A DNA stretch of 64,000 nucleotides, from the NCBI RefSeq assembly GCF_000328565.1, contig NC_019966.1, positions 2,976,001-3,040,000 of the forward strand, read 5' to 3'. The stretch is from Mycobacterium sp. JS623. GTDB taxonomy: Bacteria; Actinomycetota; Actinomycetes; Mycobacteriales; Mycobacteriaceae. The translations under genes were made by a program, and so were the position numbers. A model generated the notes under the pieces. That model did not search any database and was not told the DNA's origin. It saw only the letters and a program-made list of their open reading frames with translations. This document shows, one piece after another, positions 17,311 to 27,535 of this stretch (the stretch's first letter is position 1; each line of letters opens with the position of its first letter).

Positions 17311-18108
17311 ATGGTCAGGATCGCGTGCTGTCAGATCGACCCGACGATCGGCGAATTGGCGGCCAACACCGAATTGATCGAGACGAATATCCGCCGAGCG
17401 GTCGAGGCCGGCGCCGACGTGATCGTGCTGCCCGAGCTCGCCACGTCCGGATACATGTTCGCCGACGCGGATGAAGCGCGGGCGGTGGCGCTCACGGCCG
17501 CTGCCCCGACATTCACCAAATGGTCTGCTGCCGCGGGGGATTCGATTGTCGTCGGTGGCTTCTGTGAAGTGGGCGATGACGAACGGCTGTACAACAGCGC
17601 GGTCATGCTCGACGCCGACGGCGTGATCGCCACCTATCGCAAGACGCACCTGTGGGACCGCGAGAAGCTGATCTTCACCCCGGGCGGTGCCCTGCCTTCA
17701 GTGGTCGAGACCAAGCACGGCGTGATCGCCGTGATGGTCTGCTACGACCTGGAGTTCGCCGAACTCACTCGCCCCGTCGCTGTGCACGGCGCTGAGCTGA
17801 TCGCCGCCCCGGTGAACTGGCCACTGTTCCCCCGACCAGAGGGCGAGCACCCGGGAGAAGTCATCACCGCGATGTCGACGGCACGGACCAACAAGATCGC
17901 GGTCGCGGTGTGCGACCGCGCTGGCGTCGAGCGTGGCCAGCAATGGACCGAAGGCACGGCGATCGTCGATCCGAACGGATGGGTGGTCGCCTCCGCCGGT
18001 CCCGGCACCGCGATGGCCCTCGCCGACATCGACCTTGCCCTCACACACGACAAGACCCTGACCGAGCACGTCCACCTGTTCGACGACCGGCGCATCGACC
18101 TGTACTAA
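17311..18108 (+). CDS. nitrilase-superfamily carbon-nitrogen hydrolase
   Basis: A 265-residue C-N hydrolase with the Glu-Lys-Cys triad in place: Glu in VLPELATSGYM (about residue 43), Lys in YRKTHLWDRE (about 112) and Cys in VMVCYDLEF (about 146). It should hydrolyse an amide, carbamoyl compound or nitrile in the cytosol. ATG 17311 is the family start. The divergent NCS1 transporter points to a nucleobase-derived or hydantoin-like substrate. Its stop overlaps the end of the alpha/beta hydrolase gene by 4 nt. Confidence 0.9.
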   Translation: MVRIACCQIDPTIGELAANTELIETNIRRAVEAGADVIVLPELATSGYMFADADEARAVALTAAAPTFTKWSAAAGDSIVVGGFCEVGDDERLYNSAVMLDADGVIATYRKTHLWDREKLIFTPGGALPSVVETKHGVIAVMVCYDLEFAELTRPVAVHGAELIAAPVNWPLFPRPEGEHPGEVITAMSTARTNKIAVAVCDRAGVERGQQWTEGTAIVDPNGWVVASAGPGTAMALADIDLALTHDKTLTEHVHLFDDRRIDLY

Positions 18109-18977
18109 CGCATCAGCGCGTCGAAGATCTCGCGATAGTGCAAGTGCGCCATGAAGTGCCCGCCGTCGCGAATGTTCAAGGTGGCATTGGGGATTCGCGC
18201 AGCGAGGCGGTGCGGCCAGCTTTCGTTGACGAGCTCGTCGCGCGTCCCCGCCCATACGTCGACCGGTACCGTCAGCTCCTCCGGAGCAAAACCCCTTGGG
18301 CGCATCCACGCCCGGTACTCCTCGACGGCGCCAGCCGGTTGGCGTACTGCCTGGCAGGTCATGCGGGCGAACGCCGCGAACCCGTCCTCGCGGAGCACCG
18401 AACCGTCTGCGGGCCCCAGTTCGCGCGCGGCCAGCCGCCCGTACCACGTCGGCGCCGCGCCAGCCGCAAGTCGCATGATTCGAAACCACTGCGCCGCGAG
18501 CCACGGCACGCGCTGAGCCGCGCGGCTGAGCAGCCGGTCCATCGTGGGCAGTTCGTCGAAAATCCCTGGCTCGGTCAGCGGCCGCGCGCCTGCGATGATC
18601 GCGACCCGCGTCACCCGGTGCGGCAGCGCATGACCCACTGCCGCCGCGTACTGCCCACCCATCGACCAGCCCATCACCGCGAACCGGTCGACATCGATCA
18701 GGTCGAGCAACCCCGCGACATCACGCGCCCAGTCGTCGATGGTGCGGCCGGGGTGTGGATCTGACCGACCGACACCTGGCCGGTCGGGAGAGATCAGGCG
18801 GACACCCGCGGCCGCCGCAGCAGCGTCCGCGGCAGCCACGTCGAGGCGGCAGGCCAGACCACCGTGAGCATTGACGATCGGAAAGCCCCCGGGATTGCCG
18901 TACTGCGCGTAGCTCACCGATCGTCCGTCCATTAGCCGGACGATGCGATCGACCGCGAGCTGCATCGAGTCGATCAT
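18105..18977 (-). CDS. alpha/beta hydrolase
   Basis: A 290-residue alpha/beta-fold hydrolase. The oxyanion region is NAHGGLACR, the nucleophile elbow is GWSMGG (Ser at about residue 105), an acid candidate lies in VDVWAGTRDEL, and the catalytic His is in RDGGHFMAH near the C-terminus. The start is ATG 18977. It is the last gene of a three-gene minus-strand operon, 3 nt after udgX. The substrate is unknown. Confidence 0.9.
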   Translation of the reverse strand: MIDSMQLAVDRIVRLMDGRSVSYAQYGNPGGFPIVNAHGGLACRLDVAAADAAAAAAGVRLISPDRPGVGRSDPHPGRTIDDWARDVAGLLDLIDVDRFAVMGWSMGGQYAAAVGHALPHRVTRVAIIAGARPLTEPGIFDELPTMDRLLSRAAQRVPWLAAQWFRIMRLAAGAAPTWYGRLAARELGPADGSVLREDGFAAFARMTCQAVRQPAGAVEEYRAWMRPRGFAPEELTVPVDVWAGTRDELVNESWPHRLAARIPNATLNIRDGGHFMAHLHYREIFDALMR

Positions 18978-18980
18978 GTC

Positions 18981-19628
18981 TCAATGGGCAACCAGCCCGG
19001 CGGCGAACCGCAGATCTGCCACCAGCCCGTCGAACGCCTTCGCCCGGTCCTCCGGTGGTCCGCGCAACACAGACGACGGATGAACCGTGACGGTCACCAG
19101 GGGGTCGAAGTCAAGGTCGGCCATCTCATTGGTGGGAAGAAGGTGCAGCGCCTCGCCGCGATGCGTTGTCAACCGAAAGTCGTTACCCATCAACGACTTT
19201 GCCGCGGTGGCACCGAGTAGCACCAAAACGTCGGGCTCAACCGACATCATCTCCGCGAACAGCCATGGCCGGCACGCCACCACTTCCGTTCGACTGGGGG
19301 TCTTGTGGATGCGGCGCTTACCGCGTTCGGGCAGCGTGAACTTGAAGTGCTTCACCGCGTTGGTGACGTACAACCGGTCGCGCTCGACGCCAGCCTCGAT
19401 CAGCGCCTTGTCGAGCAACTTGCCCGCAGGCCCGACGAACGGAGCGCCCGCCTTGTCCTCCTGATCGCCCGGTTGTTCACCGACGAGCATCATGGCGGCA
19501 TCTTTCGCGCCCGCACCGAATACCGTCTGGCTGGCGTCCAGGTACAGATCGCATCCCTTGCATCCGTGCGCGGCCTCGGTCAGCGTGTCGAGGTCATGGG
19601 TGTCGGGCACGAAGTCGGCGGCGCTCAC
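18981..19628 (-). CDS. udgX: UdgX, uracil-DNA glycosylase that crosslinks to DNA
   Basis: A 215-residue family 4-type uracil-DNA glycosylase. The UdgX hallmark KRRIH is present at residues 104-108, with His108 the residue that in M. smegmatis UdgX bonds covalently to the abasic sugar. Motif A is GEQPGDQED (Glu51, Gln52) and the second active-site motif is HPSS (His183). Cysteines 23, 26 and 119 are the only ones and fit iron-sulphur ligands; a fourth ligand cannot be assigned. Start is GTG 19628, 17 nt after the glycosyltransferase stop. Co-transcription with that gene is likely. Confidence 0.95.
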   Translation of the reverse strand: MSAADFVPDTHDLDTLTEAAHGCKGCDLYLDASQTVFGAGAKDAAMMLVGEQPGDQEDKAGAPFVGPAGKLLDKALIEAGVERDRLYVTNAVKHFKFTLPERGKRRIHKTPSRTEVVACRPWLFAEMMSVEPDVLVLLGATAAKSLMGNDFRLTTHRGEALHLLPTNEMADLDFDPLVTVTVHPSSVLRGPPEDRAKAFDGLVADLRFAAGLVAH

Positions 19629-19644
19629 CGCCTTCGGTTACCCC

Positions 19645-21213
19645 TTATCGCGTCGACTTCACCACCTGCGCGAAGCTGAACTGCCAGCGCTCGACGATGT
19701 GAAAGCCCATGTGTTGCGGCACCTGGTACGCCGGGGCCCGCTTGAGTCGTGGCCCTGGATCCAACGCCTGGCCGCTCTGGTGATCCGGCACAGTGGTGTC
19801 CCGTTCCGACACCGTCCACAGCACCCTGCAGTGCTGAACGCGGTCGGCGACGCCCCAGATAGCGAGGTGCTGGTCCCACAGCCAGTTGCGTTGCGCGGCG
19901 CGCAAGCCGCGGCCGGGATCGACGAGCTTTGCGTAGGCGGAGGGCCGGGCCGCCGTGAGCGGCCTGATCGGGCCCGGCTTCCATGTGGTCGTGTTGTCGA
20001 GGATCAGGCAGTCGCCTGCCGACGCGTGCGCGGTGATCACGTCGGCGACCTGGCTGAAGTCCATGCCCTCCTTGGCATACGGACCGCGTTGCTCGAGGAG
20101 GTAGTTCGGGGTGGCCGCGAGCGCAAACGCGGCCACCACCGCGGTGACGCGTTCGCGGGTGCGGACCAACTCCGCGATGCAGACCGCCAGCAGCAGCGCC
20201 ATGCCGGGCGAGGTGTAGCAGAGGTAGCGCGGGTAGTAAATCGGTTGCTGCACCACCGAATACAGCAGCAAGACGACGGTCGGCAGCACGATCCACGCCA
20301 CGGCAATGCCTGCGAGCTGGCGGTCGCCGGTTTGCCACGGCCGCCGCAGCAGCAACGGGGCCGCGAGCACCGCCCCGGCCAACAGCGCGAACCCGACACT
20401 GTGGTCGAAGTACTGCTCCTGCACGATCTCGACGAATGTCCCCAAATGAATCGGCGAAATCCATCTGACCTGCGCGATCTGGGTACGACAGAACATCAGG
20501 AACGGGCCGACCAACAGCGCGGCGACCGTCGCCGCCGCGGCCCACCGCAGTATCGCCGCCCGGTTCTTGGCCACCACCGCCACTACAACGCCGTGCACCA
20601 AGACCATCAGCACCACGAACACGTTCAGCACCGTCGACACCACCAACGCCAGCCCGTACAGCGGCCACAGCGCCGATGTGTTCCGTCGGGCGGCGACGAC
20701 AACCAGCACCGTCAACCACACCGCAGCCGCCACTGTCAGCGCGTACGACCTCGCCTCGATGCCCGCCCATGTGATCCGTGGCAGGATCGCGAAAACCACG
20801 CCGGCGCACACACCTACGGTTCGCGTCGAAAACTGTTTGCCCACAACGACAACACCCGCCGCGGCAATCCCGACGGCAAGACAACTCGATAGCCGCGACC
20901 AGAACTCCGTCGCAGGAAAGATCGCGAACCAACCGTGCATCACCAGGTAGTAGAGGCCGTGCACCGCATCGATGTTGTGCAGCAGCCGCCATAGTTCGGG
21001 CACCGATCGAGTCGACGCAGAGATCGTCGCCGCTTCGTCGAACCACAGCGACGGCCTGGCCGCACCCGCCGCGGACACCGCAACGGCGAACACCGCCACC
21101 ATCGCCGGATCGAACCGTCCGGCCCGAACCCGCTCTCGCGGTTGGACGCGCGCGACGCGCAGCGGTCCGGTTGAAAGATCCACCTGCTCGGCCTGCCCCT
21201 CTAGTGACGGCAA
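19645..21213 (-). CDS. GT-C membrane glycosyltransferase, Rv1635c-like
   Basis: A 522-residue polytopic protein with about 10-12 helices. The first periplasmic loop has the GT39/GT83-type acidic motif SLWFDEAATISAS (Asp at about residue 58), followed by a WxAIFP-type loop. Such enzymes move a sugar from polyprenyl phosphate outside the membrane. In M. tuberculosis the gene at this place (Rv1635c) starts the mannose caps of lipoarabinomannan; orthology here rests on synteny. The listed start is TTG 21213; GTG 21183, with GAGGGG upstream, is a good alternative. Confidence 0.82.
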   Translation of the reverse strand: MPSLEGQAEQVDLSTGPLRVARVQPRERVRAGRFDPAMVAVFAVAVSAAGAARPSLWFDEAATISASTRSVPELWRLLHNIDAVHGLYYLVMHGWFAIFPATEFWSRLSSCLAVGIAAAGVVVVGKQFSTRTVGVCAGVVFAILPRITWAGIEARSYALTVAAAVWLTVLVVVAARRNTSALWPLYGLALVVSTVLNVFVVLMVLVHGVVVAVVAKNRAAILRWAAAATVAALLVGPFLMFCRTQIAQVRWISPIHLGTFVEIVQEQYFDHSVGFALLAGAVLAAPLLLRRPWQTGDRQLAGIAVAWIVLPTVVLLLYSVVQQPIYYPRYLCYTSPGMALLLAVCIAELVRTRERVTAVVAAFALAATPNYLLEQRGPYAKEGMDFSQVADVITAHASAGDCLILDNTTTWKPGPIRPLTAARPSAYAKLVDPGRGLRAAQRNWLWDQHLAIWGVADRVQHCRVLWTVSERDTTVPDHQSGQALDPGPRLKRAPAYQVPQHMGFHIVERWQFSFAQVVKSTR

Positions 21214-21520
21214 AACCGTAACTCGTCTCTACGCTGCGCGCTCGGGAAAACCCGCTACGGCCGCATATTTGACGTCGTCGTCGAGATCGGTTCCGACTTT
21301 CCTTGGGGCCGTGGCGCGTTCACAAAAGTTGATCTGGGTCACGTCGGCAATGCCGTTGCGACACGGGCGTTCGGCGTAGCAACGGCGTCGCGTCCGTCAC
21401 TTAAGGTGCGTGTACGGCCCAACCGCCGGTTACCATCGGGTGTTTCCAATTGCGCCCCTGGTCAACGAGCAACAGGTTACTGTCTCGGGTGGCGTTGCAA
21501 CTGACACTGGGAGGGAATGG
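21214..21520. promoter_or_regulatory. divergent control region of the glycosyltransferase operon and the usp gene
   Basis: 307 nt without a gene. Possible usp -10 hexamers are TAAGGT at 21402-21407 and TACCAT near 21431, both giving a leader of about 80-110 nt before ATG 21521. No long dyad or hairpin with a T-run was found. No convincing ORF lies on either strand. Confidence 0.3.
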
Positions 21521-21967
21521 ATGAGCGGCTACCAGACCATCGTCGTCGGCACGGACGGATCGGATTCGTCACTGCGCGCGGTGGACAAGGCCGGCCAGAT
21601 CGCCGCAGGGTCGGGTGCCAGGGTGGTCGTCGCGACCGCGTACTTCCCTCAGAGCGAGGATCAGCGCGCCGCCGATGTCCTCAAGGACGAGGGCTACAAG
21701 ATGGCAGGCAATGCGCCGATCTACGCCATCTTGCGTGAGGCGAAAGACCGGGCGAAGGCCGCCGGTGCCGGCGATGTCGAGGAGAAGGCCGTTGTCGGCG
21801 CGCCGGTTGACGCACTCGTCGACCTGGCCGAGGAAGTCAACGCCGATCTACTCGTAGTGGGCAACGTTGGGCTGAGCACCATCGCCGGCCGTCTGCTCGG
21901 CTCGGTGCCAGCCAACGTCGCACGCCGGTCCAAGACCGACGTGCTCATCGTGCACACCACTCCTTGA
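21521..21967 (+). CDS. universal stress protein, Rv1636/MSMEG_3811-like
   Basis: A 148-residue single-domain Usp. The start motif is TIVVGTDGSDSSLRAVDKAG and the C-terminal nucleotide loop is VVGNVGLSTIAGRLLGSVPANVARRSKTDVLIVHT (motif G-2x-G-9x-G-S/T). The mycobacterial orthologues (Rv1636, MSMEG_3811) bind cAMP, so this protein may buffer or read cAMP made by cyclases such as the one at 45354. ATG 21521 has a GGGAGG Shine-Dalgarno 5 nt upstream. It is alone on its strand. Confidence 0.93.
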   Translation: MSGYQTIVVGTDGSDSSLRAVDKAGQIAAGSGARVVVATAYFPQSEDQRAADVLKDEGYKMAGNAPIYAILREAKDRAKAAGAGDVEEKAVVGAPVDALVDLAEEVNADLLVVGNVGLSTIAGRLLGSVPANVARRSKTDVLIVHTTP

Positions 21968-21985
21968 TGCGTCCCTGCCGCTGGG

Positions 21986-22870
21986 TTACGTACTCGACGC
22001 CTTCGCGATCTCGCCGATCGCCGCATCCAGTGTCGCGTTGAACTCCTGATCGCTCTGTTGCGCGGTCAGTCCTTCGGTCAGCGCGCGCGAGAAGCTAGCG
22101 ATGACACCGTTGTTGCGCGCGAGCTTCTCGCACGCCTCGTCGCGGTTGTAACCGCCGGACAGCGCGACCACGCGGACCACCTTCGGGTGCGCAACCAGTT
22201 CGCTGTACAGGTTGTCGGTGTCGGGCAGCGTCAGCTTCAGCATGACCGCCTGGTCGTCGGCCAGCTTGTTGACACCATCGAGAAGCGCGGCCTTGAGCTG
22301 ATCTTCGGCCTCGGCCTTACGCGGGCTGTGGATGTCGACCTCGGGCTCGATGATCGGCACGAGTCCCTTGGCGAGGACCTGCTGGGCCACCTCGAACTGC
22401 TGGTCGACGACGGCGTCCAGGCCGGCGCCCGGCAGCTTGATGACCGAGCGTTCCTTGGTACCGAAGATGCCGTTCTCGACCGCGCGGTTCAGCAGCGCGT
22501 CGAGGCCAGGCATCGGCTTCATCACCTGTGCGCCCTGGTCCTCGTCGGCGAGGCCCTTGTCGATCTTGAGGAACGGCACGACGTTTTTGACGTTCCAGAG
22601 GTAGTCGGCCGACGGCCGCCCGTCGATGGTGCGGTCCATTGTCATCTCGAAGAGGATTGCGCCCATGATGCGGTCGCCGTCGAAGGCCGGGCTGGTGATG
22701 ATGCGGGTCCGCATCTCGTGCACCAGGTCGAACATTTGCTCGTCGCCGGTGTAGGCGTCCTCGGGGATGCCATAGAGCTTCAGCGCCTTGGGCGTGCTGC
22801 CGCCGCTTTGATCAAGTGCCGCAATGAATCCGGCGCCGTTGCGGGCCTTGTCGAATTGTTCGGTGTTCAT
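21986..22870 (-). CDS. class I fructose-bisphosphate aldolase
   Basis: A 294-residue class I (Schiff-base) aldolase of the bacterial type. [13 protein letters not shown] lies at about residues 18-30, the [13 protein letters not shown] segment at about 75-87, and [10 protein letters not shown] carries a conserved lysine; VMLKLTLPD is a second Lys candidate for the Schiff base. It splits fructose 1,6-bisphosphate into triose phosphates without a metal. ATG 22870 follows an AAGGAAAAGGG purine run. It is in line with, and 14 nt downstream of, the MBL-fold gene. Mycobacteria normally also have a class II enzyme. Confidence 0.92.
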   Translation of the reverse strand: MNTEQFDKARNGAGFIAALDQSGGSTPKALKLYGIPEDAYTGDEQMFDLVHEMRTRIITSPAFDGDRIMGAILFEMTMDRTIDGRPSADYLWNVKNVVPFLKIDKGLADEDQGAQVMKPMPGLDALLNRAVENGIFGTKERSVIKLPGAGLDAVVDQQFEVAQQVLAKGLVPIIEPEVDIHSPRKAEAEDQLKAALLDGVNKLADDQAVMLKLTLPDTDNLYSELVAHPKVVRVVALSGGYNRDEACEKLARNNGVIASFSRALTEGLTAQQSDQEFNATLDAAIGEIAKASST

Positions 22871-22884
22871 CCCTTTTCCTTTTC

Positions 22885-23556
22885 TCACCAACCGCGCTGT
22901 TTCCACTCGTCAAGATGCGGGCGTTCCGTCCAGAGCGTGGTGTCGTCCCCGTGCCCCGGGTACACGACGGTCGAATCGCCGTAGACGTCGAACACTCGGT
23001 GGGTGACGCCCTCGAGCAGCTGCTCGAAGTCGCCTTCCTTCCACGTCTTGCCGACGCCGCCGGGAAACAGGCAATCGCCGGTGAACAGGTGGGTGGCATC
23101 GTCCGCGCCGTTTAAAGCCAGTGCGACGGAGCCAGGAGTGTGGCCCTGCAGATGGATGACGTCGAAGGACAGTTCGCCGATCTTGACGGTGTCGCCATGG
23201 GCCAACACGCGCTCGGGCTTCACCGGCAGCGGCTCGGAGTCGAGTTGATGCGCGGCCGTCGGCACTCCGGTGGCCTTGGCGACCTGCTCTAGTGCCAGCC
23301 AGTGGTCCTGGTGCTGGTGGCTGGTGACGATCAACGACAGCTTGGGGGCGTTCTTCTCGATGAGCTCGAGCAGGATCTCGGCGTCGTTGGCGGCGTCGAT
23401 GAGTAGCGTTTCGCCTGTTTGGGAACACGTGACGAGGTACGCGTTGTTGTCCATCGGGCCTACTGACACTTTGACGATCGACGCGCCGGGAAGGGTGCGC
23501 CGCGCCGCGGTTCTGGGTTCGACGTGGCCGGTGTAGTTGTCGTCGACGGTCGTCAT
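22885..23556 (-). CDS. metallo-beta-lactamase-fold hydrolase (glyoxalase II-like), Rv1637c-like
   Basis: A 223-residue MBL-fold protein. Metal motifs are complete: SHQHQDHW (HxHxDH), GHTPGS, the bridging Asp in TGDCLFPGG and the last His in VYPGHGDDT. The pattern fits hydroxyacylglutathione hydrolase-like thioesterases; mycobacteria lack glutathione, so a mycothiol or other thioester is more likely. ATG 23556 is used. It heads the pair with the class I aldolase and is divergent from uvrA. Confidence 0.88.
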   Translation of the reverse strand: MTTVDDNYTGHVEPRTAARRTLPGASIVKVSVGPMDNNAYLVTCSQTGETLLIDAANDAEILLELIEKNAPKLSLIVTSHQHQDHWLALEQVAKATGVPTAAHQLDSEPLPVKPERVLAHGDTVKIGELSFDVIHLQGHTPGSVALALNGADDATHLFTGDCLFPGGVGKTWKEGDFEQLLEGVTHRVFDVYGDSTVVYPGHGDDTTLWTERPHLDEWKQRGW

Positions 23557-23596
23557 AGTGCTCACGTTATCGAATGGCTTCACAGCGCCCGCGAAG

Positions 23597-23619
23597 TTGT
23601 CGGTGGGTGGACATAGCAT
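23597..23619 (+). promoter_or_regulatory. PafBC-type (RecA-independent) DNA-damage promoter of uvrA
   Basis: TTGTCGGTG at 23597-23605, 8 nt, and TAGCAT at 23614-23619: a perfect fit to TTGTCRGTG-N8-TAnnnT. It predicts a start site near 23626 and a leader of about 27 nt that contains the GGGAGG Shine-Dalgarno of uvrA. No LexA box was seen here. Confidence 0.85.
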
Positions 23620-23652
23620 GGGCATGACTTCTGTCTTCGGGAGGACACACAG

Positions 23653-26550
23653 TTGGCTGAGCGCCTGATCATCAAGGGTGCGCGGGAGCACAACCTGCGA
23701 AGCATCGACCTCGAATTACCTCGCGATGCGCTGATCGTTTTCACCGGTCTGTCCGGCTCGGGCAAGTCGTCGCTGGCGTTCGACACGATCTTCGCCGAGG
23801 GGCAGCGCCGCTACGTCGAGTCGTTGTCGGCGTACGCGCGGCAATTCCTCGGCCAGATGGACAAGCCCGACGTCGACTTCATCGAGGGTCTGTCACCCGC
23901 GGTGTCCATCGACCAGAAGTCCACCAACCGCAACCCGCGATCGACCGTCGGCACCATCACCGAGGTGTACGACTACCTGCGCCTGCTCTATGCCAGGGCC
24001 GGCACCCCGCACTGCCCGGTGTGCGGCGAGCGCATCGCGCGGCAGACGCCGCAGCAGATCGTCGACCAGGTGCTCGCAATGGACGAGGGCCTGCGGTTCC
24101 AGGTGTTGGCACCGGTGGTGCGCACCCGCAAGGGCGAGTTCGTCGACCTGTTCGACAAGCTCAACTCGCAGGGCTACAGCCGCGTGCGCGTCGACGGGGT
24201 GGTGCACTCGCTGACCGATCCGCCGAAGCTGAAGAAGCAGGAAAAGCACGACATCGAGGTGGTCGTCGACCGGCTGACCGTGAAGGCCAGCTCCAAGCAG
24301 CGGCTGACCGATTCGGTGGAGACGGCGCTGACCCTCGCCGACGGCATCGTCGTCCTCGAGTTCGTCGACCGCGAGGACGACCACCCGCACCGTGAGCAAC
24401 GGTTCTCCGAGAAGCTGGCCTGCCCGAACGGCCACCCGCTGGCCGTCGACGACCTGGAGCCGCGGTCGTTCTCGTTCAATTCGCCCTACGGCGCCTGCCC
24501 GGAGTGCACCGGCCTCGGCATCAAGAAAGAGGTCGATCCGGACCTGGTAGTCCCGGATCCTGAGCTGACGCTGGCTGAAGGGGCCGTGGCCCCATGGTCC
24601 ATGGGCCAGACGGCCGAGTACTTCACCCGGATGCTGTCGGGCCTGGGTGATCAACTCGGCTTCGACGTCGACACGCCGTGGAAGAAGCTGCCTGCCAAGG
24701 CACGCAGAGCGATTCTCGAGGGTTGCGACGAGCAGGTGCACGTGCGGTACCGCAACCGCTACGGCCGAACCCGTTCGTACTACGCCGATTTCGAAGGCGT
24801 GATGGCGTTCCTTCAGCGCAAGATGGAGCAGACGGACTCCGAACAGATGAAGGAGCGCTACGAGGGCTTCATGCGTGACGTTCCGTGCCCGGAATGCGAA
24901 GGCACCAGGCTGAAGCCGGAGATCCTCGCGGTGACGCTGGCCGCGGACAGCAAGCACATGTCGATCGCCGAGGTCGCTGAACTTTCCATTGCGGAGTGCG
25001 CAGAGTTCCTCAACGGGCTGACGCTCGGCACGCGCGAGCAGGCCATCGCGGGGCAGGTGCTCAAGGAGATCCAATCGCGGTTGGGCTTCCTGCTCGACGT
25101 CGGGCTGGAATATCTGTCGCTGTCGCGGGCGGCGGCCACGCTCTCTGGCGGTGAGGCGCAACGCATTCGGCTCGCCACCCAAATCGGGTCGGGACTGGTC
25201 GGCGTGCTCTATGTGCTCGACGAGCCGTCCATCGGTCTGCATCAGCGTGACAACCGCCGGCTGATCGAAACCCTGATCCGGCTAAGGGATTTGGGCAACA
25301 CGCTGATCGTGGTCGAGCACGACCTCGACACCATCGCCCACGCCGACTGGGTGGTCGACATCGGCCCGGCGGCGGGGGAGCACGGTGGTCGCATCGTGCA
25401 CAGCGGCCCGTATGACGAACTGCTGACCAACCCGAATTCGCTTACCGGAGCGTATCTTTCGGGCAAGGAACAGATCGAGGTGCCGGCTATTCGGCGCCCG
25501 GCCGACCACAAGCGTCAGCTCACCGTCGTCGGCGCCCGCGAGCACAACCTGCGTGAGATCGATGTGTCGTTCCCCCTAGGTGTGCTGACGTCTGTGACGG
25601 GTGTGTCTGGTTCGGGCAAGTCGACTCTGGTCAACGACATCCTGGCATCGGTGCTGGCTAACAAACTCAACGGCGCGCGGCAGGTGCCCGGCCGGCACAC
25701 CCGCGTCACCGGGCTGGACAAGGTGGACAAGCTGGTGCGGGTCGACCAGTCGCCGATCGGCCGCACGCCGCGGTCGAATCCGGCCACTTACACCGGGGTG
25801 TTCGACAAGATCCGCACGTTGTTCGCGGCCACCACCGAGGCGAAGGTGCGGGGCTATCAGCCGGGCCGGTTCTCCTTCAACGTCAAGGGCGGCCGGTGCG
25901 AGGCGTGTTCGGGCGACGGCACCATCAAGATCGAGATGAACTTCCTGCCGGACGTGTACGTGCCGTGCGAGGTGTGCCACGGCGCCCGGTACAACCGGGA
26001 AACGCTGGAAGTGCACTACAAGGGCAAGACCATCGCCGAGGTGCTCGACATGTCGATCGAGGAAGCGGCGGAGTTCTTCGCGCCGATCAGCTCGATTCAC
26101 CGGTATCTGCAGACGCTGGTCGACGTCGGGCTCGGCTATGTGCGGTTGGGTCAGCCGGCGCCGACGCTCTCGGGCGGCGAGGCGCAGCGCGTGAAGCTGG
26201 CGTCCGAACTGCAGAAGCGCTCGACGGGTCGCACGGTGTACATCCTCGACGAACCGACGACGGGACTGCATTTCGAGGACATCCGCAAGCTGCTCGGCGT
26301 CATCAATGGCCTTGTGGACAAAGGCAATACGGTCATCGTCATCGAGCACAACCTCGATGTGATCAAGACGTCGGACTGGATTGTCGATATGGGTCCCGAG
26401 GGCGGGGCGGGTGGCGGCTCGGTGGTCGCGTCGGGTACGCCGGAGGACGTCGCCGTGAACCCGGACAGTTACACCGGGCATTTCCTCGCGGAGGTCCTCG
26501 ACGTGCCGCGGCCGAAGCTGAAGTCTCGCGGCCGCAGGGTCACCGCTTAG
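23653..26550 (+). CDS. uvrA: excinuclease ABC subunit A
   Basis: A 965-residue UvrA, the dimeric ATPase that finds DNA damage and loads UvrB. Both ABC modules are complete: Walker [10 protein letters not shown] (about residue 33) and GVSGSGKST (about 655), signatures LSGGEAQR twice, and Walker [10 protein letters not shown] and TVYILDEPT. Zinc modules CPVCGER..., CPNG...CPEC and the second CEACSGDG...CEVCHGA are present. The start codon is TTG 23653, set by GGGAGG 8 nt upstream and by homology. Transcription is probably from the damage promoter just upstream. Confidence 0.97.
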   Translation: MAERLIIKGAREHNLRSIDLELPRDALIVFTGLSGSGKSSLAFDTIFAEGQRRYVESLSAYARQFLGQMDKPDVDFIEGLSPAVSIDQKSTNRNPRSTVGTITEVYDYLRLLYARAGTPHCPVCGERIARQTPQQIVDQVLAMDEGLRFQVLAPVVRTRKGEFVDLFDKLNSQGYSRVRVDGVVHSLTDPPKLKKQEKHDIEVVVDRLTVKASSKQRLTDSVETALTLADGIVVLEFVDREDDHPHREQRFSEKLACPNGHPLAVDDLEPRSFSFNSPYGACPECTGLGIKKEVDPDLVVPDPELTLAEGAVAPWSMGQTAEYFTRMLSGLGDQLGFDVDTPWKKLPAKARRAILEGCDEQVHVRYRNRYGRTRSYYADFEGVMAFLQRKMEQTDSEQMKERYEGFMRDVPCPECEGTRLKPEILAVTLAADSKHMSIAEVAELSIAECAEFLNGLTLGTREQAIAGQVLKEIQSRLGFLLDVGLEYLSLSRAAATLSGGEAQRIRLATQIGSGLVGVLYVLDEPSIGLHQRDNRRLIETLIRLRDLGNTLIVVEHDLDTIAHADWVVDIGPAAGEHGGRIVHSGPYDELLTNPNSLTGAYLSGKEQIEVPAIRRPADHKRQLTVVGAREHNLREIDVSFPLGVLTSVTGVSGSGKSTLVNDILASVLANKLNGARQVPGRHTRVTGLDKVDKLVRVDQSPIGRTPRSNPATYTGVFDKIRTLFAATTEAKVRGYQPGRFSFNVKGGRCEACSGDGTIKIEMNFLPDVYVPCEVCHGARYNRETLEVHYKGKTIAEVLDMSIEEAAEFFAPISSIHRYLQTLVDVGLGYVRLGQPAPTLSGGEAQRVKLASELQKRSTGRTVYILDEPTTGLHFEDIRKLLGVINGLVDKGNTVIVIEHNLDVIKTSDWIVDMGPEGGAGGGSVVASGTPEDVAVNPDSYTGHFLAEVLDVPRPKLKSRGRRVTA

Positions 26551-26556
26551 TACCCG

Positions 26557-27417
26557 CTAGTAGCTGATCGACGGCAGCCAGGAGCCCTGCGGCTCGTTGT
26601 ACAGTCCGACCGTCATCAGCGTCGACTGTTGCACGATACGAAGCCCCGCCTCGAAGCACCACTTCATCAGCGCGGTATTGCGTGACGGCACAAGAACACC
26701 CAGCCCCATGAGCGTTTCGGCGGAACCCAGAAGGGCGGCAACGTCGTCGTCGGTCCGACCGACCGCATGCCACCCGTAGCCGAATCCGGTTGCATATCCG
26801 GCGATGTCGTTGTTGCGCTCGACCACTCGCGCCGTGCCGGCGGCGATCCAGGCTTGCAGTTCGGCGTGGCGGTCGTGGCCGTGCACCCATCGGCAGATGG
26901 CATCGCATGCCTGGGTGTCGTCGGCGGTGGCTGGTCGCACCGTGGCGCCGGGTGCAGGTTCCGCGCTAGGACTGCCTTGGAAGACCGAGAGCGGCTCCCG
27001 GACAGCGAAGCCGAGCTTGGCGTACAGCGAAAGCGATCGATAGTGGTAGGCCGTCTGGACGAGTCGGACGCCCGCGACTTCTCGGTTGGCAGATCGGAGC
27101 AGCAACGCCTCCATCAGCGCCCGGCCTACGCCGGCGTCCATCGCGGCTGGATCGACGCTGATGGGGCCGACGCCGACGATCATGCCGCGTTCGTCCTGAA
27201 ATCCGCTGCCCAGGATCTTGCCGTCGCTTTCGGCGACCAAACCGTGGATACCGTCGGTGCTCAGCATTGACGTCATCTGAAATTCGGTGAATTCCGGGGT
27301 GCCGGGCTCGATGGGGAACCCGTGGCGCGTCGCCAGCGACTCGAAGGAATCGAAGAATATGCGACCCAGCGTCTGGGCGTCGTGCGCCGTCGCCTCGCGA
27401 ATCCGCAGCCGTGTCAC
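26557..27417 (-). CDS. double GNAT-domain acetyltransferase
   Basis: A 286-residue protein with two GNAT domains. The first (residues 1-150) opens with RLRIREATAHDAQTLGRIFF and has an acetyl-CoA loop GVGRALMEALLLRSA; the second (residues 150-286) opens with VRPATADDTQACDAICRWVH and lacks a clear Q/RxxGxG/A loop, so it is probably degenerate. The substrate is unknown. GTG 27417 is chosen because homology begins at VTRLRIREAT. It lies 118 nt downstream of the AlkZ-like gene on the same strand and ends beside the uvrA stop. Confidence 0.82.
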   Translation of the reverse strand: MTRLRIREATAHDAQTLGRIFFDSFESLATRHGFPIEPGTPEFTEFQMTSMLSTDGIHGLVAESDGKILGSGFQDERGMIVGVGPISVDPAAMDAGVGRALMEALLLRSANREVAGVRLVQTAYHYRSLSLYAKLGFAVREPLSVFQGSPSAEPAPGATVRPATADDTQACDAICRWVHGHDRHAELQAWIAAGTARVVERNNDIAGYATGFGYGWHAVGRTDDDVAALLGSAETLMGLGVLVPSRNTALMKWCFEAGLRIVQQSTLMTVGLYNEPQGSWLPSISY

Positions 27418-27535
27418 CAGCCAAGTGTGCGCCGAGCACTCGGCAACCGAGAGGAAATCAGCGCCATGAGTCGACAGACGGACAGCCCTGGTGTCGACAG
27501 CAATTGTGTCTGCCGGCCTGTGCGTGGCCCAGCGG

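Noticed and set aside
19492..20892. 466-codon plus-strand frame opposite the glycosyltransferase
   Set aside because: His/Arg/Gln/Asp-rich shadow of a membrane protein read antisense; the minus-strand frame has clear helices and the WFDE motif.
23557..23652. LexA/SOS box upstream of uvrA
   Set aside because: No TCGAAC-N4-GTTCGA-like palindrome found; the promoter fits the RecA-independent type instead.
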